A DNA stretch of 46,974 nt from Chloroflexota bacterium (GCA_016209205.1 JACQWQ010000202.1:1-46974); one strand, 5' to 3'. Counted from the first letter of the stretch, positions 6,232 through 15,164 are shown. Notes: generated from the sequence alone by a model not told the origin. Translations and numbers: made by a program.

Positions 6232-9007
6232 GACCGAGGTCAATGATCCAATCGGCGGTTTTGATTACGTCGAGATTGTGCTCGATGACGACGACGGTAT
6301 TACCGTTGTCCACGAGTCGCGTCAAGACGCCGAGCAAACGCTCCACATCCGCCGCGTGCAAACCGACGGTCGGTTCATCCAGAATGTACAGTGTGCGCCC
6401 CGTCGCGCGTTTCGACAATTCTTTTGAAAGTTTCACGCGCTGTGCTTCGCCGCCGCTCAACGTGGTCGCGGGCTGCCCGAGCCGAATATAGCCGAGACCG
6501 ACATCGCGCAGTGTTTCGATTTTGCGGGAAATGCTCGGAATGTTTTGGAAAAATTCGGTCGCTTCATTCACCGTCATGTCCAACACTTGGGAAATGTTCT
6601 TGCCGCGATACGTGATTTCCAATGCTTCGCGGTTGTAGCGTTTGCCGTGACATACTTCGCACGGCACATACACGTCAGGCAAAAACTGCATTTCGATTTT
6701 GATGATGCCGTCGCCTTCGCACGCTTCACAGCGTCCGCCCTTGACGTTGAATGAAAAGCGTCCCGCTTTATAGCCGCGCGCTTTGGCTTCGGGCGTCATC
6801 GCAAACACATCGCGAATGTCGCCGAACGCCGCCGTGTACGTCGCGGGATTCGAGCGCGGCGTGCGTCCGATGGGCGATTGGTCAATGTCAATCACCTTGT
6901 CGAGCGCGTCGAGTCCGAGAATCGTATCGTGCTTGCCCGCCGCTTCGTGCGCGCCGTTCAGCACCTGCGCGAGTTTCTTGAACAAAATGTCAACAGTGAG
7001 CGACGATTTGCCCGAACCCGAAACGCCGGTGATGCAGACGAATTTGCCGAGCGGAATTTTGACGTCAATGCTTTTGAGATTGTTTTCGCGTGCACCCTTG
7101 ACGGTCAATACTTTGCCGTTGCCTTGACGTCGCGTTTTCGGCACGGGAATTTTGCGTTTGCCGCTGATGAATTGTCCGGTGATAGAGTTTGGATTTTTTG
7201 CAATTTGATCGCGTGTGCCCGCCGCGACCACCTCGCCGCCGTGCTCGCCCGCGCCGGGACCGAGGTCAATGATGTAATCCGCGTGATTGATCGTGTCTTC
7301 GTCGTGCTCGACGACCAGAACCGTGTTGCCTAAATCGCGCAAGTGCATCAACGTTTCGAGCAAGCGCGCGTTGTCGCGTTGGTGCAAACCGATGCTTGGT
7401 TCGTCGAGAATGTACAGCACGCCCATCAATTGCGAACCGATTTGCGTCGCCAAACGAATGCGCTGTCCCTCGCCGCCGCTCAAGGTGTTTGCGGAACGGT
7501 CGAGCGTGAGATAGTCCAAACCGACATTGACGAGAAAACCGAGCCGCGCGCGAATCTCTTTCAAGATTTGCCCTGCAATCGTCAGCTCTTTCGCGTTTAA
7601 TTTTTTCGGCAGTGCTTCAAAGAATTCACGCGCATCACCGACGCTCATGCTCGTGACCTGCACGATGTTTTTGTCGTCAATCGTCACTGCGAGCGCTTCG
7701 GGTTTTAGACGCTGTCCTTTGCAGACGGGGCACGGCAGCGCGGTCATGTACTGCTCGATGTTTTGGCGAATGTAATCCGAATCGGTTTCCTTGTAACGGC
7801 GCATCAGGTTTGGAATGACGCCTTCGAAACTCGTTTCGTATTCGCGTTTCGCGCCGAATTGATTTTCGTACTGCACGCGCACCCTTTCGCCGCTCGTGCC
7901 GTACAGGACTTTGTCGAGGTCGGCGCGCTTTAGTTCGCGCACCGGTTTGTCCAAGTCAAAATGATACTTGCGTGCCACCGCTTCGAGCAATTTTCCAAAA
8001 TAACTCTCGCCGCCGCTGTCCATGCCGTTCGTGCGAATTGCGCCCTCGTTCAACGACAATTCGCGATTCGAGATAATGAGGTCGGGATCAATTTCCAACT
8101 GCGTGCCCAGCCCCATGCACGCGGGACACGCGCCGTGCGGCGTATTGAACGAAAAGGTGCGCGGCTCGATTTCGCCCAACGAAACGTGACCGAGCGGACA
8201 CGCGAAATTTTCAGAAAAGATGACGTCGTCTTCCTCATTTGCCTCAGTGCCCTCATTTCCCTTTTTTCCATTCAATGAGGGCACTTGCTTATTTACCAAC
8301 ACCACGCCCTCGCCCAACTTTAACGCGGTCTCTAGCGAATCGGACAAACGCGCATCGTCATTCCCTTCGCGTTTGACGACGAGACGGTCTACCACTGCTT
8401 CGATGCTCGTGTTTTTGTAGCGGTCAATCCGCACGTCGTCGTTCACGTCGTAGATTTCGCCGTTGACGCGCACGCGCACGTACCCCGCTTTGCGAATATC
8501 GTCGAATACTTTTTTGTGCTCGCCTTTGCGGTCTTTGACCAGTGGGGCGAGAATCATGATGCGCGTGCCGTCGGGAAATTGTTTGATGATGTCCACCATC
8601 TGCTCGACGGTTTGACGTTGGATGACGCGCCCGCAGACGGGACAATGCGGAATGCCGATGCGTGCAAACAGCAAACGCAAATGGTCATATACTTCGGTAA
8701 CGGTGCCGACGGTGGAACGCGGGTTGTGGCTCGTGCCTTTTTGGTCAATCGAAATCGCGGGCGAGAGTCCTTCGATCAAATCCACGTCGGGCTTTTCCAT
8801 TAACCCGAGAAATTGCCGCGCGTACGCCGACAACGATTCGACATAGCGCCGTTGTCCTTCGGCATAGATCGTATCGAACGCCAACGACGATTTGCCGGAA
8901 CCCGAAAGCCCGGTAATCACGACGAGTTGGTCGCGTGGGATTTCCACGCTGATATTTTTGAGATTGTGTTCGCGCGCGCCGCGCACGACAAGTTTGTCTT
9001 GAGTCAT
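6116..9007 (-). CDS. uvrA: Excinuclease ABC subunit A
   Basis: UvrA is the DNA-damage sensor ATPase of nucleotide excision repair; it loads UvrB at lesions in the cytoplasm. The protein (about 963 residues from the [10 protein letters not shown] start) has Walker A GLSGSGKS at 33-40, a CPVCG pair, a [18 protein letters not shown] zinc module with ACPAC, ABC signature [16 protein letters not shown], a second Walker [12 protein letters not shown], the [20 protein letters not shown] zinc module and a second signature [15 protein letters not shown]. The length is normal apart from an extra loop near residues 240-262 made by a palindromic repeat. The upstream ATG at 9088 is rejected because it would place 27 non-conserved residues before the family start. 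Confidence 0.97.
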   Translation of the reverse strand: MTQDKLVVRGAREHNLKNISVEIPRDQLVVITGLSGSGKSSLAFDTIYAEGQRRYVESLSAYARQFLGLMEKPDVDLIEGLSPAISIDQKGTSHNPRSTVGTVTEVYDHLRLLFARIGIPHCPVCGRVIQRQTVEQMVDIIKQFPDGTRIMILAPLVKDRKGEHKKVFDDIRKAGYVRVRVNGEIYDVNDDVRIDRYKNTSIEAVVDRLVVKREGNDDARLSDSLETALKLGEGVVLVNKQVPSLNGKKGNEGTEANEEDDVIFSENFACPLGHVSLGEIEPRTFSFNTPHGACPACMGLGTQLEIDPDLIISNRELSLNEGAIRTNGMDSGGESYFGKLLEAVARKYHFDLDKPVRELKRADLDKVLYGTSGERVRVQYENQFGAKREYETSFEGVIPNLMRRYKETDSDYIRQNIEQYMTALPCPVCKGQRLKPEALAVTIDDKNIVQVTSMSVGDAREFFEALPKKLNAKELTIAGQILKEIRARLGFLVNVGLDYLTLDRSANTLSGGEGQRIRLATQIGSQLMGVLYILDEPSIGLHQRDNARLLETLMHLRDLGNTVLVVEHDEDTINHADYIIDLGPGAGEHGGEVVAAGTRDQIAKNPNSITGQFISGKRKIPVPKTRRQGNGKVLTVKGARENNLKSIDVKIPLGKFVCITGVSGSGKSSLTVDILFKKLAQVLNGAHEAAGKHDTILGLDALDKVIDIDQSPIGRTPRSNPATYTAAFGDIRDVFAMTPEAKARGYKAGRFSFNVKGGRCEACEGDGIIKIEMQFLPDVYVPCEVCHGKRYNREALEITYRGKNISQVLDMTVNEATEFFQNIPSISRKIETLRDVGLGYIRLGQPATTLSGGEAQRVKLSKELSKRATGRTLYILDEPTVGLHAADVERLLGVLTRLVDNGNTVVVIEHNLDVIKTADWIIDLGPEGGDAGGRMIAEGTPEDVAKVKESYTGQWLKSVLNHK
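8246..8285. repeat. Palindromic element inside uvrA coding sequence
   Basis: A perfect 12-base inverted repeat, AGTGCCCTCATT (8246-8257) and AATGAGGGCACT (8274-8285), lies in frame in uvrA. It encodes a low-complexity loop, [17 protein letters not shown], just before the first zinc module. Most UvrA proteins have a short turn here. Confidence 0.8.
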
Positions 9008-9080
9008 AAGAATTGGAAATTGGAAAATTAGTTCGACAAAGAACGTCGAAATTGGAGGTTGGAGAGGGCGACGGATGAAT

Positions 9081-9096
9081 CGGAACAAATGTTCCG
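9081..9096. promoter_or_regulatory. LexA/SOS-box-like operator upstream of uvrA
   Basis: The perfect palindrome CGGAACAAATGTTCCG contains GAAC-N4-GTTC, the core of the Gram-positive-type SOS box. It lies 74 bases upstream of the uvrA ATG and directly downstream of a plausible -10, as expected for a repressor site over the start of transcription. SOS control of uvrA is widely known. Confidence 0.65.
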
Positions 9097-9103
9097 AATT
9101 TAT

Positions 9104-9132
9104 ATTGTACCCGAGCTGTCAAGGGGATGCAA
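9104..9132 (-). promoter_or_regulatory. Probable uvrA promoter
   Basis: On the minus strand TTGCAT (9127-9132) and TACAAT (9104-9109) are separated by 17 bases. The start of transcription would fall in or next to the SOS-like palindrome. The -35 is weak; an overlapping TATAAA at 9099-9104 is an alternative -10. Confidence 0.45.
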
Positions 9133-9185
9133 ACATTTCCGATTTCGCGCGATAATGCGTGCATCATCGCAAACATGGAGGCAGT

Positions 9186-9830
9186 ATGAACGCACAATGG
9201 ATTCGCGCGGGGGCGATTGGCGCATTCGTCGCGGCGGGCTTTTTGGTAGTTCAATTTGCTATCGGTTCCACACTCGGTTCCGATTTGATTTTGCTCGAAT
9301 CGTCGTTCGATGTCGCGCGGGTCGCTGCGTTTTTGCAGGCGCACGCGGCGACGCTGACGCAGCTAATGGTCGCGGATGATTTATTCGTCATCGGCTACAG
9401 CGTGAGTTTCGTCGGCATTGCGCTGTATCTCGCGCCGCGCAACCGGCTTTTGGCGTTGGTGGGGTTGGGATTGGCACTGCTTACGTCGGCGACCGATTTT
9501 ACGGAAAATTCGCTGACGATTGCGTTGACGCGTTTGGCGACCCAAGGCGCGACGCTGCAAGCGGATTGGCTGCTTGTGTTGCAGATACTGGGGCAGCTCA
9601 AGTATTTATGGATTTTTGCAGGGGGGACGTTGTCTGCGATTGGGATTTGGAACGAGCGGCGAATGAACCGGGCAGTCGCGATTCTGTTTTGGCTCTTTCC
9701 ACTGGTCGGCGCATTCGCGATGCTGAATGTGACGGGCGCGCTGCTGCGCATCTTTTGGATGCTCGTCCTGCTGTTGGCGGGCGGGATTTTTCTGTGGCGC
9801 GAGAGCGGTCAGCGGATAAAAAGCGGATAA
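9186..9830 (+). CDS. Multi-pass membrane protein, unknown
   Basis: This 214-residue hydrophobic protein has about six membrane helices, for example residues 8-29 (AGAIGAFVAAGFLVVQFAIG) and a C-terminal ILFWLFPLVGAFAMLNVTGA followed by IFWMLVLLLAGGIFLW. It resembles DUF4386-like small membrane proteins in size and layout, without a motif that fixes a function. The ATG at 9186 has GGAGG seven bases upstream. The last codons (SGQRIKSG) are encoded by an AGCGGATAA word repeat shared with the convergent HD gene. Confidence 0.7.
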   Translation: MNAQWIRAGAIGAFVAAGFLVVQFAIGSTLGSDLILLESSFDVARVAAFLQAHAATLTQLMVADDLFVIGYSVSFVGIALYLAPRNRLLALVGLGLALLTSATDFTENSLTIALTRLATQGATLQADWLLVLQILGQLKYLWIFAGGTLSAIGIWNERRMNRAVAILFWLFPLVGAFAMLNVTGALLRIFWMLVLLLAGGIFLWRESGQRIKSG

Positions 9831-9877
9831 CCGGATGGAGACGCGCGAATCCGCTCATCCGCTTTCCAATCCGCTGG
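9807..9877. repeat. GCGGAT word palindrome between convergent genes
   Basis: Several copies of GCGGAT on one side and ATCCGC on the other form an imperfect inverted repeat that overlaps the last codons of both convergent genes. It could act as a two-way terminator; there is no clear T-tract. Confidence 0.6.
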
Positions 9878-10433
9878 CAGGATATTCGCCAAACACCGCG
9901 CGCACATGTGCGTCAAATTCGCGTGCAAGTAGGATGCCGCACTCGGTCGCAAGACGACGCGTAAAAATTTCCGCGAGTGCTCGATGGTACCACGCCTGTT
10001 GGTCGCGCCCGCGATTGAAACGCTGCCAGGTTTTCTCGCCCTCGCGTTCCAGCGTCGCGCGAATGTCGCGCAGACTGTCCAGCTTGTCTGCGACCTCGAG
10101 CATCAACACCTCTTGCGAAGCGGTTGCGAGAAATTCCAGCGTGCCTTGCTTGCGCTTTTCCCACGGGTCTTGACGGTGCGGTTCGGATAACGCTTTCACC
10201 AATTCCGCAACCTCGTCGCCGAACGCGTCCCGCACCGCGTCGAGGGGCGTGTTGGTATCTTCGACCACATCGTGCAGCAGCGCGGCGATGACGAGCGTTT
10301 CGTCCGCGTCACATTCGATCAAGGTGCGCGCCACCGCGAGGGGATGAATAATGTACGGCACGCGCGTGCCTTTGCGATATTGCCCCGAATGCGCGCGTGC
10401 GGCAAATTCGATGGCGTCAAAAAGGGTGGGCAT
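9855..10433 (-). CDS. HD-domain hydrolase of the RelA/SpoT hydrolase type
   Basis: This 192-residue protein carries the HD fold of (p)ppGpp hydrolases: AARAHSGQYRKG...PYIIHPLAVA, ALLHDVVED (the HD pair), EVAELVKALSEP and the distal VADKLDSLRDI. There is no synthetase, TGS or ACT domain, so it is a small stand-alone hydrolase, as in MESH1-like or SAH enzymes. The substrate is probably (p)ppGpp or another nucleotide. It would act in the cytoplasm, adjusting the stringent response; that role is inferred from the family. Confidence 0.85.
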   Translation of the reverse strand: MPTLFDAIEFAARAHSGQYRKGTRVPYIIHPLAVARTLIECDADETLVIAALLHDVVEDTNTPLDAVRDAFGDEVAELVKALSEPHRQDPWEKRKQGTLEFLATASQEVLMLEVADKLDSLRDIRATLEREGEKTWQRFNRGRDQQAWYHRALAEIFTRRLATECGILLAREFDAHVRAVFGEYPASGLESG

Positions 10434-10438
10434 GGCAG

Positions 10439-10672
10439 GAATTCAAAATTGGAAATTCGAAATTCAAAATCCGTTCGTTCGTCGCGTCAAGATATTTTTG
10501 CACGTCGCGGTCGGGATCGATGACGATGGCGGCAGTAGTCTGTTAGTCGCCGATGAGATACGATGCGCAGCCGAGTCCTTCAATGAAAAATTGCTAGATG
10601 AACAGCCTCGCTCCTTCGCACTTCGCCGCACTGGGAGATTTTATACGGTGGGATTGTTTGCGTCAATCGCGG
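10439..10672. other. Non-coding stretch with a short word repeat
   Basis: 10439-10473 is an imperfect AATTCAAAATTGGAAATTCG word repeat upstream of the HD gene. From 10474 to 10672 I see no gene, RNA or convincing signal; scattered short open frames have no recognisable features. Confidence 0.5.
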
Positions 10673-10673
10673 A

Positions 10674-10703
10674 AAAAGAAAAGCCCCCGAACAAACGCGG
10701 GAG
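10674..10703 (-). terminator. Intrinsic terminator behind the tRNA relic
   Basis: On the minus strand CTCCCG and CGGGGG pair (one G-U) around an eight-base loop and are followed by CTTTTCTTTTTC. It lies just downstream of the tRNA 3' half, the place expected for the tRNA's own terminator. Confidence 0.65.
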
Positions 10704-10711
10704 TTTTCGAG

Positions 10712-10753
10712 TGGCGAGCGTGGGACTCGGACCCACGACCTAACGATTCTGAG
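10712..10753 (-). pseudogene. tRNA 3' half (relic)
   Basis: The minus strand reads a T arm GTGGG-TCCGAGT-CCCAC, an acceptor strand GCTCGCC and discriminator A, preceded by a variable loop and the 3' side of an anticodon stem. The 5' half is absent: upstream sequence does not pair with the anticodon stem, and no complementary GGCGAGC is found near. The T loop has C in place of the second T. The tRNA was probably Lys or similar, but the identity cannot be fixed. Confidence 0.7.
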
Positions 10754-10932
10754 GAATTTGCTCTTGTTTCCAAAATTGCGTTCCCAAGTCTTTCAAAGAG
10801 TGTCCGTGAGTTGCGAATCACTTCTCTAGAGAAATCCTTCTCAACGATTATTTCACCGCCAGAAATATTCAGGTGTTTGAGTTGGAATGTAGTCTTCCCT
10901 AACTCGGACAAGCCGAAACCGAACAGGAATAG

Positions 10933-10961
10933 TTGAACTTACGCCTGTGTTGCGTTATCCT
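10933..10961 (+). promoter_or_regulatory. Possible promoter for the truncated mobile gene
   Basis: TTGAAC (10933-10938) and TATCCT (10956-10961) are separated by 17 bases, 29 bases upstream of the ATG at 10990. Confidence 0.4.
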
Positions 10962-10989
10962 TGAGTATCCCTTGCTCGGGACGGTAACC

Positions 10990-11379
10990 ATGTCAACACC
11001 CCTCTTGACGGAAAAATATCACGATCAACTCGATGGCGTCTTGCACTGCTATGACCGCATTCTTTTGTTGGGTAGTCTGCATCCCTTCTGTTACGCGCAA
11101 GGCATGGCAGGCTATCTGTGCGAACACCATCTGCGCCTCTTTGAGTATGCGGAGTTTGCCCAACCACTCACTGAGCAGATTCGCGCCAATGCGGAACAGG
11201 TGGCGCAACACAACGGGCTAGAGATCGAATTTATCCGCAAGAAAACCTTTCGCAAGGAAGACCGCATTCACGCGCTCCTCAAACGGCGCGGCACCCAGCC
11301 CGGCTTGGTGCACATCTTCAGTGCCCTGGAACCTTGCGCGACCTACGAGCCGTGGCATGACAAACAGACCCATCAATAA
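10990..11379 (+). pseudogene. N-terminal fragment of a larger mobile-type hypothetical protein
   Basis: The 129-residue product (MSTPLLTEKYHDQLDGVLHC, then KKTFRKEDRIHALLKRRGTQ and GLVHIFSALEPCATYEPWHD) resembles the N-terminus of a protein of more than 400 residues that I recall from sporadic, patchily distributed copies in several bacterial phyla. Here it stops just after EPWHDKQTH, in mid-domain, so it is truncated. It sits next to the tRNA relic, consistent with the remains of an integrated element. The function of the full protein is unknown, and the family assignment is from memory. Confidence 0.5.
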
Positions 11380-11493
11380 TATATCCAACAGTGGAGATTT
11401 GGTTGAAGGATGGAAAATTACTTGATTTGCACGTATCACACCTTTGTCACTATGACTTTGATTGTCCCTCCCTTCCAACACTGCGCAATAGAT

Positions 11494-11535
11494 GATAAAG
11501 AAACTGCGAGTCACATGACTCGCAGTTTCTTTATC
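11494..11535. terminator. Perfect 19-bp inverted repeat, two-way terminator
   Basis: GATAAAGAAACTGCGAGTC is followed after ACAT by its exact reverse complement. The A-rich and T-rich ends allow it to terminate transcription from the truncated gene on the left and from mevalonate kinase on the right. The rest of 11380-11623 holds nothing recognisable. Confidence 0.85.
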
Positions 11536-11623
11536 CCACCAACATCTCATTCTGCGCGCGCAAATTTTCGTGCGGTGTACTGTCGCGAATTTCGCAACCG
11601 CCCGCGTTGAACGCGCATTTGGG

Positions 11624-12571
11624 TTACAAGCGCACTGCCCCCACCTGCGTCACACTCACACTCGCCGCGCCCGCGTCCAGCAACGCGCGTTTGATGTTTT
11701 CCACGTTCTCCAGCTCGACGTAAAAAATTACGTTGCCGCCGCGCCCGCCGCCCGAAAGCTTCCCCCCCCCCGCGCCCGCGCGCAGTCCCGCGTCAAGCAG
11801 CGTCTCGATTTCGCGCGAGGACACGCCCAGCGTTTCCAGAGCGCGTTGATTGCGCGTCATCAGTTCGCCCAATTCTTCGTTTTCGCCGTGCGCCAACGCG
11901 GCTTGCGCGTGTTCCACAAGCGCACCGATTGCGTCGAAAATTTTTTCAAAACGCGCCGGGTCATTTTCCCACGCACGCCGCACATCGCCCACCGTGATTT
12001 TCGTCGGACTCGCAATGCCCGTGTGGGCAATCGCGAGCGTGAACGGGCGCGCGATGTGGAACGGCGTGATTTCTTCGTCGCCCAATGGTTTGCGTCGGAC
12101 AAAGCGAATCGCCTGCTCGTACGCAATCACGGTATTGTCAATCCCGCTCGGCGTGCCGTGATACATTCTTTCCGTTTCGTACACCAGCGCGGAAATTTCG
12201 GCGGGGGGCAGCGCTTTTCCAAAATATGCGGCGAGGGCGCGCACGATTGCCGTAGAGATTGCCGCGCCACTGCCAAACCCGCTCGCGAGTGGAATATCCG
12301 ACTCGACGACGATTTCCAAATCGGCATGAGCGCCGAGTCTATCCAATGTGAGCCGCGCAATCAGCGCCAGCGCATCGTCGGCAGGAGCGTCGTGCAGCTC
12401 AATGGTGCGCCCCACATCGCGCGCGTGGATGATGATCCCCGGCGCGGCGCGCGCTTGGATAAACGCGCGTGCGCGCAGTTGCGCCAAAGGCACGGCGAGC
12501 GCGGGGCGTCCGTACACCACCGCGTGTTCGCCAAACAAAATGATTTTGCCGCAAGCCGTTTCGAGTGTCAT
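11624..12571 (-). CDS. mvk: Mevalonate kinase (GHMP family)
   Basis: Mevalonate kinase phosphorylates mevalonate in the isoprenoid pathway that is common in archaea and eukaryotes and present in some Chloroflexota. The 315-residue protein has GHMP motif 1 CGKIILFGEHAVVYGRPA at 7-24, motif 2 PLASGFGSGAAIST (the usual second Ser is Gly) and motif 3 AGAGGGKLSGGGRGGNVIF. HGTPSGIDNTV fits mevalonate kinase rather than homoserine or galacto-kinase. The motif-3 glycines are encoded by a run of ten G (11762-11771 on this strand as C), so slippage would kill the enzyme. No other mevalonate gene is in the window. Confidence 0.9.
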   Translation of the reverse strand: MTLETACGKIILFGEHAVVYGRPALAVPLAQLRARAFIQARAAPGIIIHARDVGRTIELHDAPADDALALIARLTLDRLGAHADLEIVVESDIPLASGFGSGAAISTAIVRALAAYFGKALPPAEISALVYETERMYHGTPSGIDNTVIAYEQAIRFVRRKPLGDEEITPFHIARPFTLAIAHTGIASPTKITVGDVRRAWENDPARFEKIFDAIGALVEHAQAALAHGENEELGELMTRNQRALETLGVSSREIETLLDAGLRAGAGGGKLSGGGRGGNVIFYVELENVENIKRALLDAGAASVSVTQVGAVRL

Positions 12572-12587
12572 CGCGCGTAACTGTAGT

Positions 12588-12617
12588 AGAATAAATGTTG
12601 AATTGCAAATCGGTCAA
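12588..12617 (-). promoter_or_regulatory. Probable promoter of mevalonate kinase
   Basis: On the minus strand TTGACC (12612-12617) and TATTCT (12588-12593) are 18 bases apart, with the ATG 16 bases beyond the -10. The short leader has no Shine-Dalgarno sequence. Confidence 0.5.
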
Positions 12618-12643
12618 GCAAGACCTGACCCGATAATCGCTCG

Positions 12644-12763
12644 AGACCTGACAGGTTTTTGCCAAGCCGTAGTTTGGCGAAACGTACGTTTCACATCGCG
12701 CGGGCATGATGTACCTTGCGAATGGCATTTATGACGCGCACGGTTTGGAAACCTGTCAGGTCT
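12644..12763. mobile_element. MITE-like element with 15-bp terminal inverted repeats
   Basis: AGACCTGACAGGTTT at 12644-12658 is matched by its exact reverse complement at 12749-12763. Inside are two smaller palindromes: GCCAA...TTGGC (12661-12678) and GAAACGTACGTTTC (12679-12692). There is no open reading frame of note. The element ends 11 bases before the CNNM gene start, so it replaces that gene's promoter region or supplies it. Confidence 0.6.
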
Positions 12764-12774
12764 GGATGGTTTCT

Positions 12775-14106
12775 ATGAATCCCGCCATACTTGATCTGTC
12801 TTTGTTGGGACTCGCCGCCCTGTTGATTCTCGCCAACGCGTTTTTTGTCGCCGCCGAATTTGCGTTGGTGAGCGTCCGCAGAACGCGCATCGAGGAACTC
12901 GTCGCGCAAGGCAACGCCACCGCGCGCACGGTCAAGCACGTCGTCCACGATCCCGACCGCTTTATTGCCGCCACGCAGCTGGGCATCACCATCGCGTCGT
13001 TGGCGCTCGGATGGATTGGCGAACCCGCGGTTGCCCATTTAATTGAACCGCTGTTTGGTTTCGTTCCCGAATCCTTCGTGTCGCGCGCGACCGCCGCCGC
13101 CCTTTCGACCGTCGTGGCATTCGCGCTGATTACGTTTCTCCACGTCGTCATCGGCGAACTTGCGCCAAAATCGGTCGCGTTAAGTTTTCCCGAGCAATCG
13201 TCGCTCGTCGTCGCGCCGCCGATGGTGCTCTTTGAAAATATCTTTCGCCCTGCGATTTGGGCGCTCAACGGCACGGGCAATTGGCTGCTCAAGCTCGTCG
13301 GGTTGAATCGCCCGACGGGACATCAACTCGTGCACTCGGTTGAGGAATTGAAAATGCTGCTCAGTGCGAGCACCGCCAGCGGCGAACTCGAACCGGTCGA
13401 ACGTGCATTTGCCGAGCGCGCATTCAATTTCGCGGATCGCCAGGTCGGCGAAATTATGATTCCGCGCACCGCGTTGAGCGCGGTCGAAGATACAGCCAAT
13501 CTGCAAGACTTTCTCGAACTCTTTGCGCAGGTCAGTCACAGCCGCTTTCCCGTTTACAACGGCACGCTCGATAATATCGTCGGCTTTGTGTGGGTCAAAG
13601 ATGTTTTACGCGCGATGGCAAAGGGACCGAGCGCGCGCGAACAACCGATTACCAACATCATGCGGACCGCACTCTATGTTCCTACGACCAAAGAAATCGG
13701 CGAATTATTTAGCGAGATGCAGAAACAAAAAGCGCAGTTGGCGATTGTGTTGGACGAATACGGCGGTACGGCGGGAATGGTCACGATTGAGGAATTGATC
13801 GAACAAGTCGTCGGTCGCGTCAGCGACGAATTGGCGACGAACGCGCCGTCCGTGCGCCGTGTGGACGACGCACAAATCGAAGCGGACGCCATGCTGCGTG
13901 TGGATGAGGCGAATGAGCAGTTGAATATCGCTTTGCCGGAATCTGACGATTACGAAACGTTGGCGGGTTTGCTCTTGACGCGGATGGGGCGCGTGCCCAA
14001 AGAAGGCGACGCGACGCGTTTCGGCAATCTCAAATTGACCGTCACGAAAATGCGCGGACCGAAAATCGAAAAAATCCTGATCACGCGCCTCAACGAGAAA
14101 AAATAA
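12775..14106 (+). CDS. CNNM/CorC-type hemolysin-like transporter
   Basis: This 443-residue protein has the DUF21 (CNNM) membrane domain at about residues 1-190 (four hydrophobic segments, starting LLGLAALLILANAFFVAAEF), a CBS pair in the middle (MIPRTALSAVE...; MRTALYVPTTKEIGELFSEM) and a C-terminal CorC/HlyC transporter-associated domain ending MRGPKIEKILITRL. Family members are linked to magnesium efflux; the old name hemolysin is misleading. LDEYGGTAGMVTIEE is the typical CBS-linked motif. The ATG at 12775 gives the usual N-terminus; an upstream in-frame ATG lies inside the MITE-like element. Confidence 0.92.
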   Translation: MNPAILDLSLLGLAALLILANAFFVAAEFALVSVRRTRIEELVAQGNATARTVKHVVHDPDRFIAATQLGITIASLALGWIGEPAVAHLIEPLFGFVPESFVSRATAAALSTVVAFALITFLHVVIGELAPKSVALSFPEQSSLVVAPPMVLFENIFRPAIWALNGTGNWLLKLVGLNRPTGHQLVHSVEELKMLLSASTASGELEPVERAFAERAFNFADRQVGEIMIPRTALSAVEDTANLQDFLELFAQVSHSRFPVYNGTLDNIVGFVWVKDVLRAMAKGPSAREQPITNIMRTALYVPTTKEIGELFSEMQKQKAQLAIVLDEYGGTAGMVTIEELIEQVVGRVSDELATNAPSVRRVDDAQIEADAMLRVDEANEQLNIALPESDDYETLAGLLLTRMGRVPKEGDATRFGNLKLTVTKMRGPKIEKILITRLNEKK

Positions 14107-14146
14107 AAAAAAGATGCGACACCTTTTCGGGCGTCGCATCTTTTTT
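14107..14146 (+). terminator. Intrinsic terminator after CNNM gene
   Basis: GATGCGAC (14113-14120) and GTCGCATC (14133-14140) form a stem followed by six T; the A-run on the left allows use from both directions. Confidence 0.9.
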
Positions 14147-14166
14147 GCACTGCGGGCGCTCACTGA

Positions 14167-15147
14167 TCACTGTCCACTGATTACTGATTCCTGCCCGGCT
14201 GGCGCTTCGGATCTATTCAACAGCGACAGATATGCTTCCGTCCACACATTCGATTCAAAGATTTGAAAGACCCCTTCGATGGCGCCAAACAAGAGCCACA
14301 GCGGGATCGCGAGAACCAATGCCACGAGAATGAGCGCATTCAGGTTGGCTTGCAGCAAGCCGAATGCTCCAAACGCCAGCACCAACCCGACCGGAATGGC
14401 GACAATCGCCACGAGAATCGCATATCCGATGCGCGCGCCCATCAACAGCAAATAGACGATCAAGACGTTGCCGAGATTTTCGCGAGCGCGTTGAATCCCC
14501 TGCCGCAAACCGGCGCGCACGGGCATATCTTCCAAAACAATCGCGCGCACGGCAAATTCGTACAGCGGATGAATTACGAAACTCAACAAGACGAGACACA
14601 ACACCGCGCAGCAAATTGTCAATATGCCTGTAATGCCCAGTGCGGCAAAAACTTGGTTCGGCGAATCGTCCAGACGTCCCCGATTCGAAAAAGCAAAACT
14701 GAACAGCGGAACAAGCGCCGCCAGAATCACGCAGATGCTAAACAACACCAGCGGGACATTCACGAGGAATCCCAAGCCCAACAAGCGCGCATAAAACATG
14801 CGCCCATTTTTCCACGCCTCGCGCAGCGTTGGTGCGCCGCCTGCTTCTACGTCGCGTACGGTCGCGACCAGCGCCCCGCGCGACACAAACCGAAAGTAGA
14901 AAAACAGCACCAGTCCCACCACGAGCAAGATCAGTCCGACGATCACGGCAATGACAATCACCGCCGGTTCGATCTGAACATTGGTGAACGGGTTGCCGAA
15001 CGAGCCGTTGCGGGCACTGACATTCGAATTGCCGCCGCCGCCGCCGCCGCCACCGCTCGTCAAACCCATCACCAGACCAAACACCCAAAGGAATTTCAGT
15101 TTCCACAACAGTTCCAACGAACGCGAGAAAATACGCCCGACATCCAT
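14167..15147 (-). CDS. Multi-pass membrane protein with poly-glycine loop
   Basis: This 326-residue protein has about six long hydrophobic segments and resembles DUF7544/DUF7847-type membrane proteins of unknown function. The N-terminal SLELLWKLKFLWVFGLVMGL is followed by an eight-glycine run encoded by tandem GCC repeats (about 15033-15050 on the plus strand), then an exposed loop and the next helices. PLYEFAVRAIVLEDMPVRAG is the best conserved-looking part. The last residues (ESVISGQ) are encoded by an ATCAGT-type word repeat. A role in membrane stress or transport cannot be argued from sequence. Confidence 0.7.
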   Translation of the reverse strand: MDVGRIFSRSLELLWKLKFLWVFGLVMGLTSGGGGGGGGNSNVSARNGSFGNPFTNVQIEPAVIVIAVIVGLILLVVGLVLFFYFRFVSRGALVATVRDVEAGGAPTLREAWKNGRMFYARLLGLGFLVNVPLVLFSICVILAALVPLFSFAFSNRGRLDDSPNQVFAALGITGILTICCAVLCLVLLSFVIHPLYEFAVRAIVLEDMPVRAGLRQGIQRARENLGNVLIVYLLLMGARIGYAILVAIVAIPVGLVLAFGAFGLLQANLNALILVALVLAIPLWLLFGAIEGVFQIFESNVWTEAYLSLLNRSEAPAGQESVISGQ

Positions 15148-15164
15148 GTTTTGCCTCCCTTGAT

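Noticed and set aside
9008..9088. UvrA start at 9088 with 27 more residues
   Set aside because: The extra residues are not conserved, and the family start [10 protein letters not shown] at 9007 fits exactly.
10663..10911. 82-residue minus-strand open frame across the tRNA relic
   Set aside because: Its C-terminal third reads through the tRNA and terminator. The N-terminal part (TFQLKHLNISGGEIIVEK) might be a gene fragment, but I cannot support it.
11570..12580. Long plus-strand open frame opposite mevalonate kinase
   Set aside because: It is the antisense of a clear GHMP kinase gene, Arg-rich and without recognisable features.
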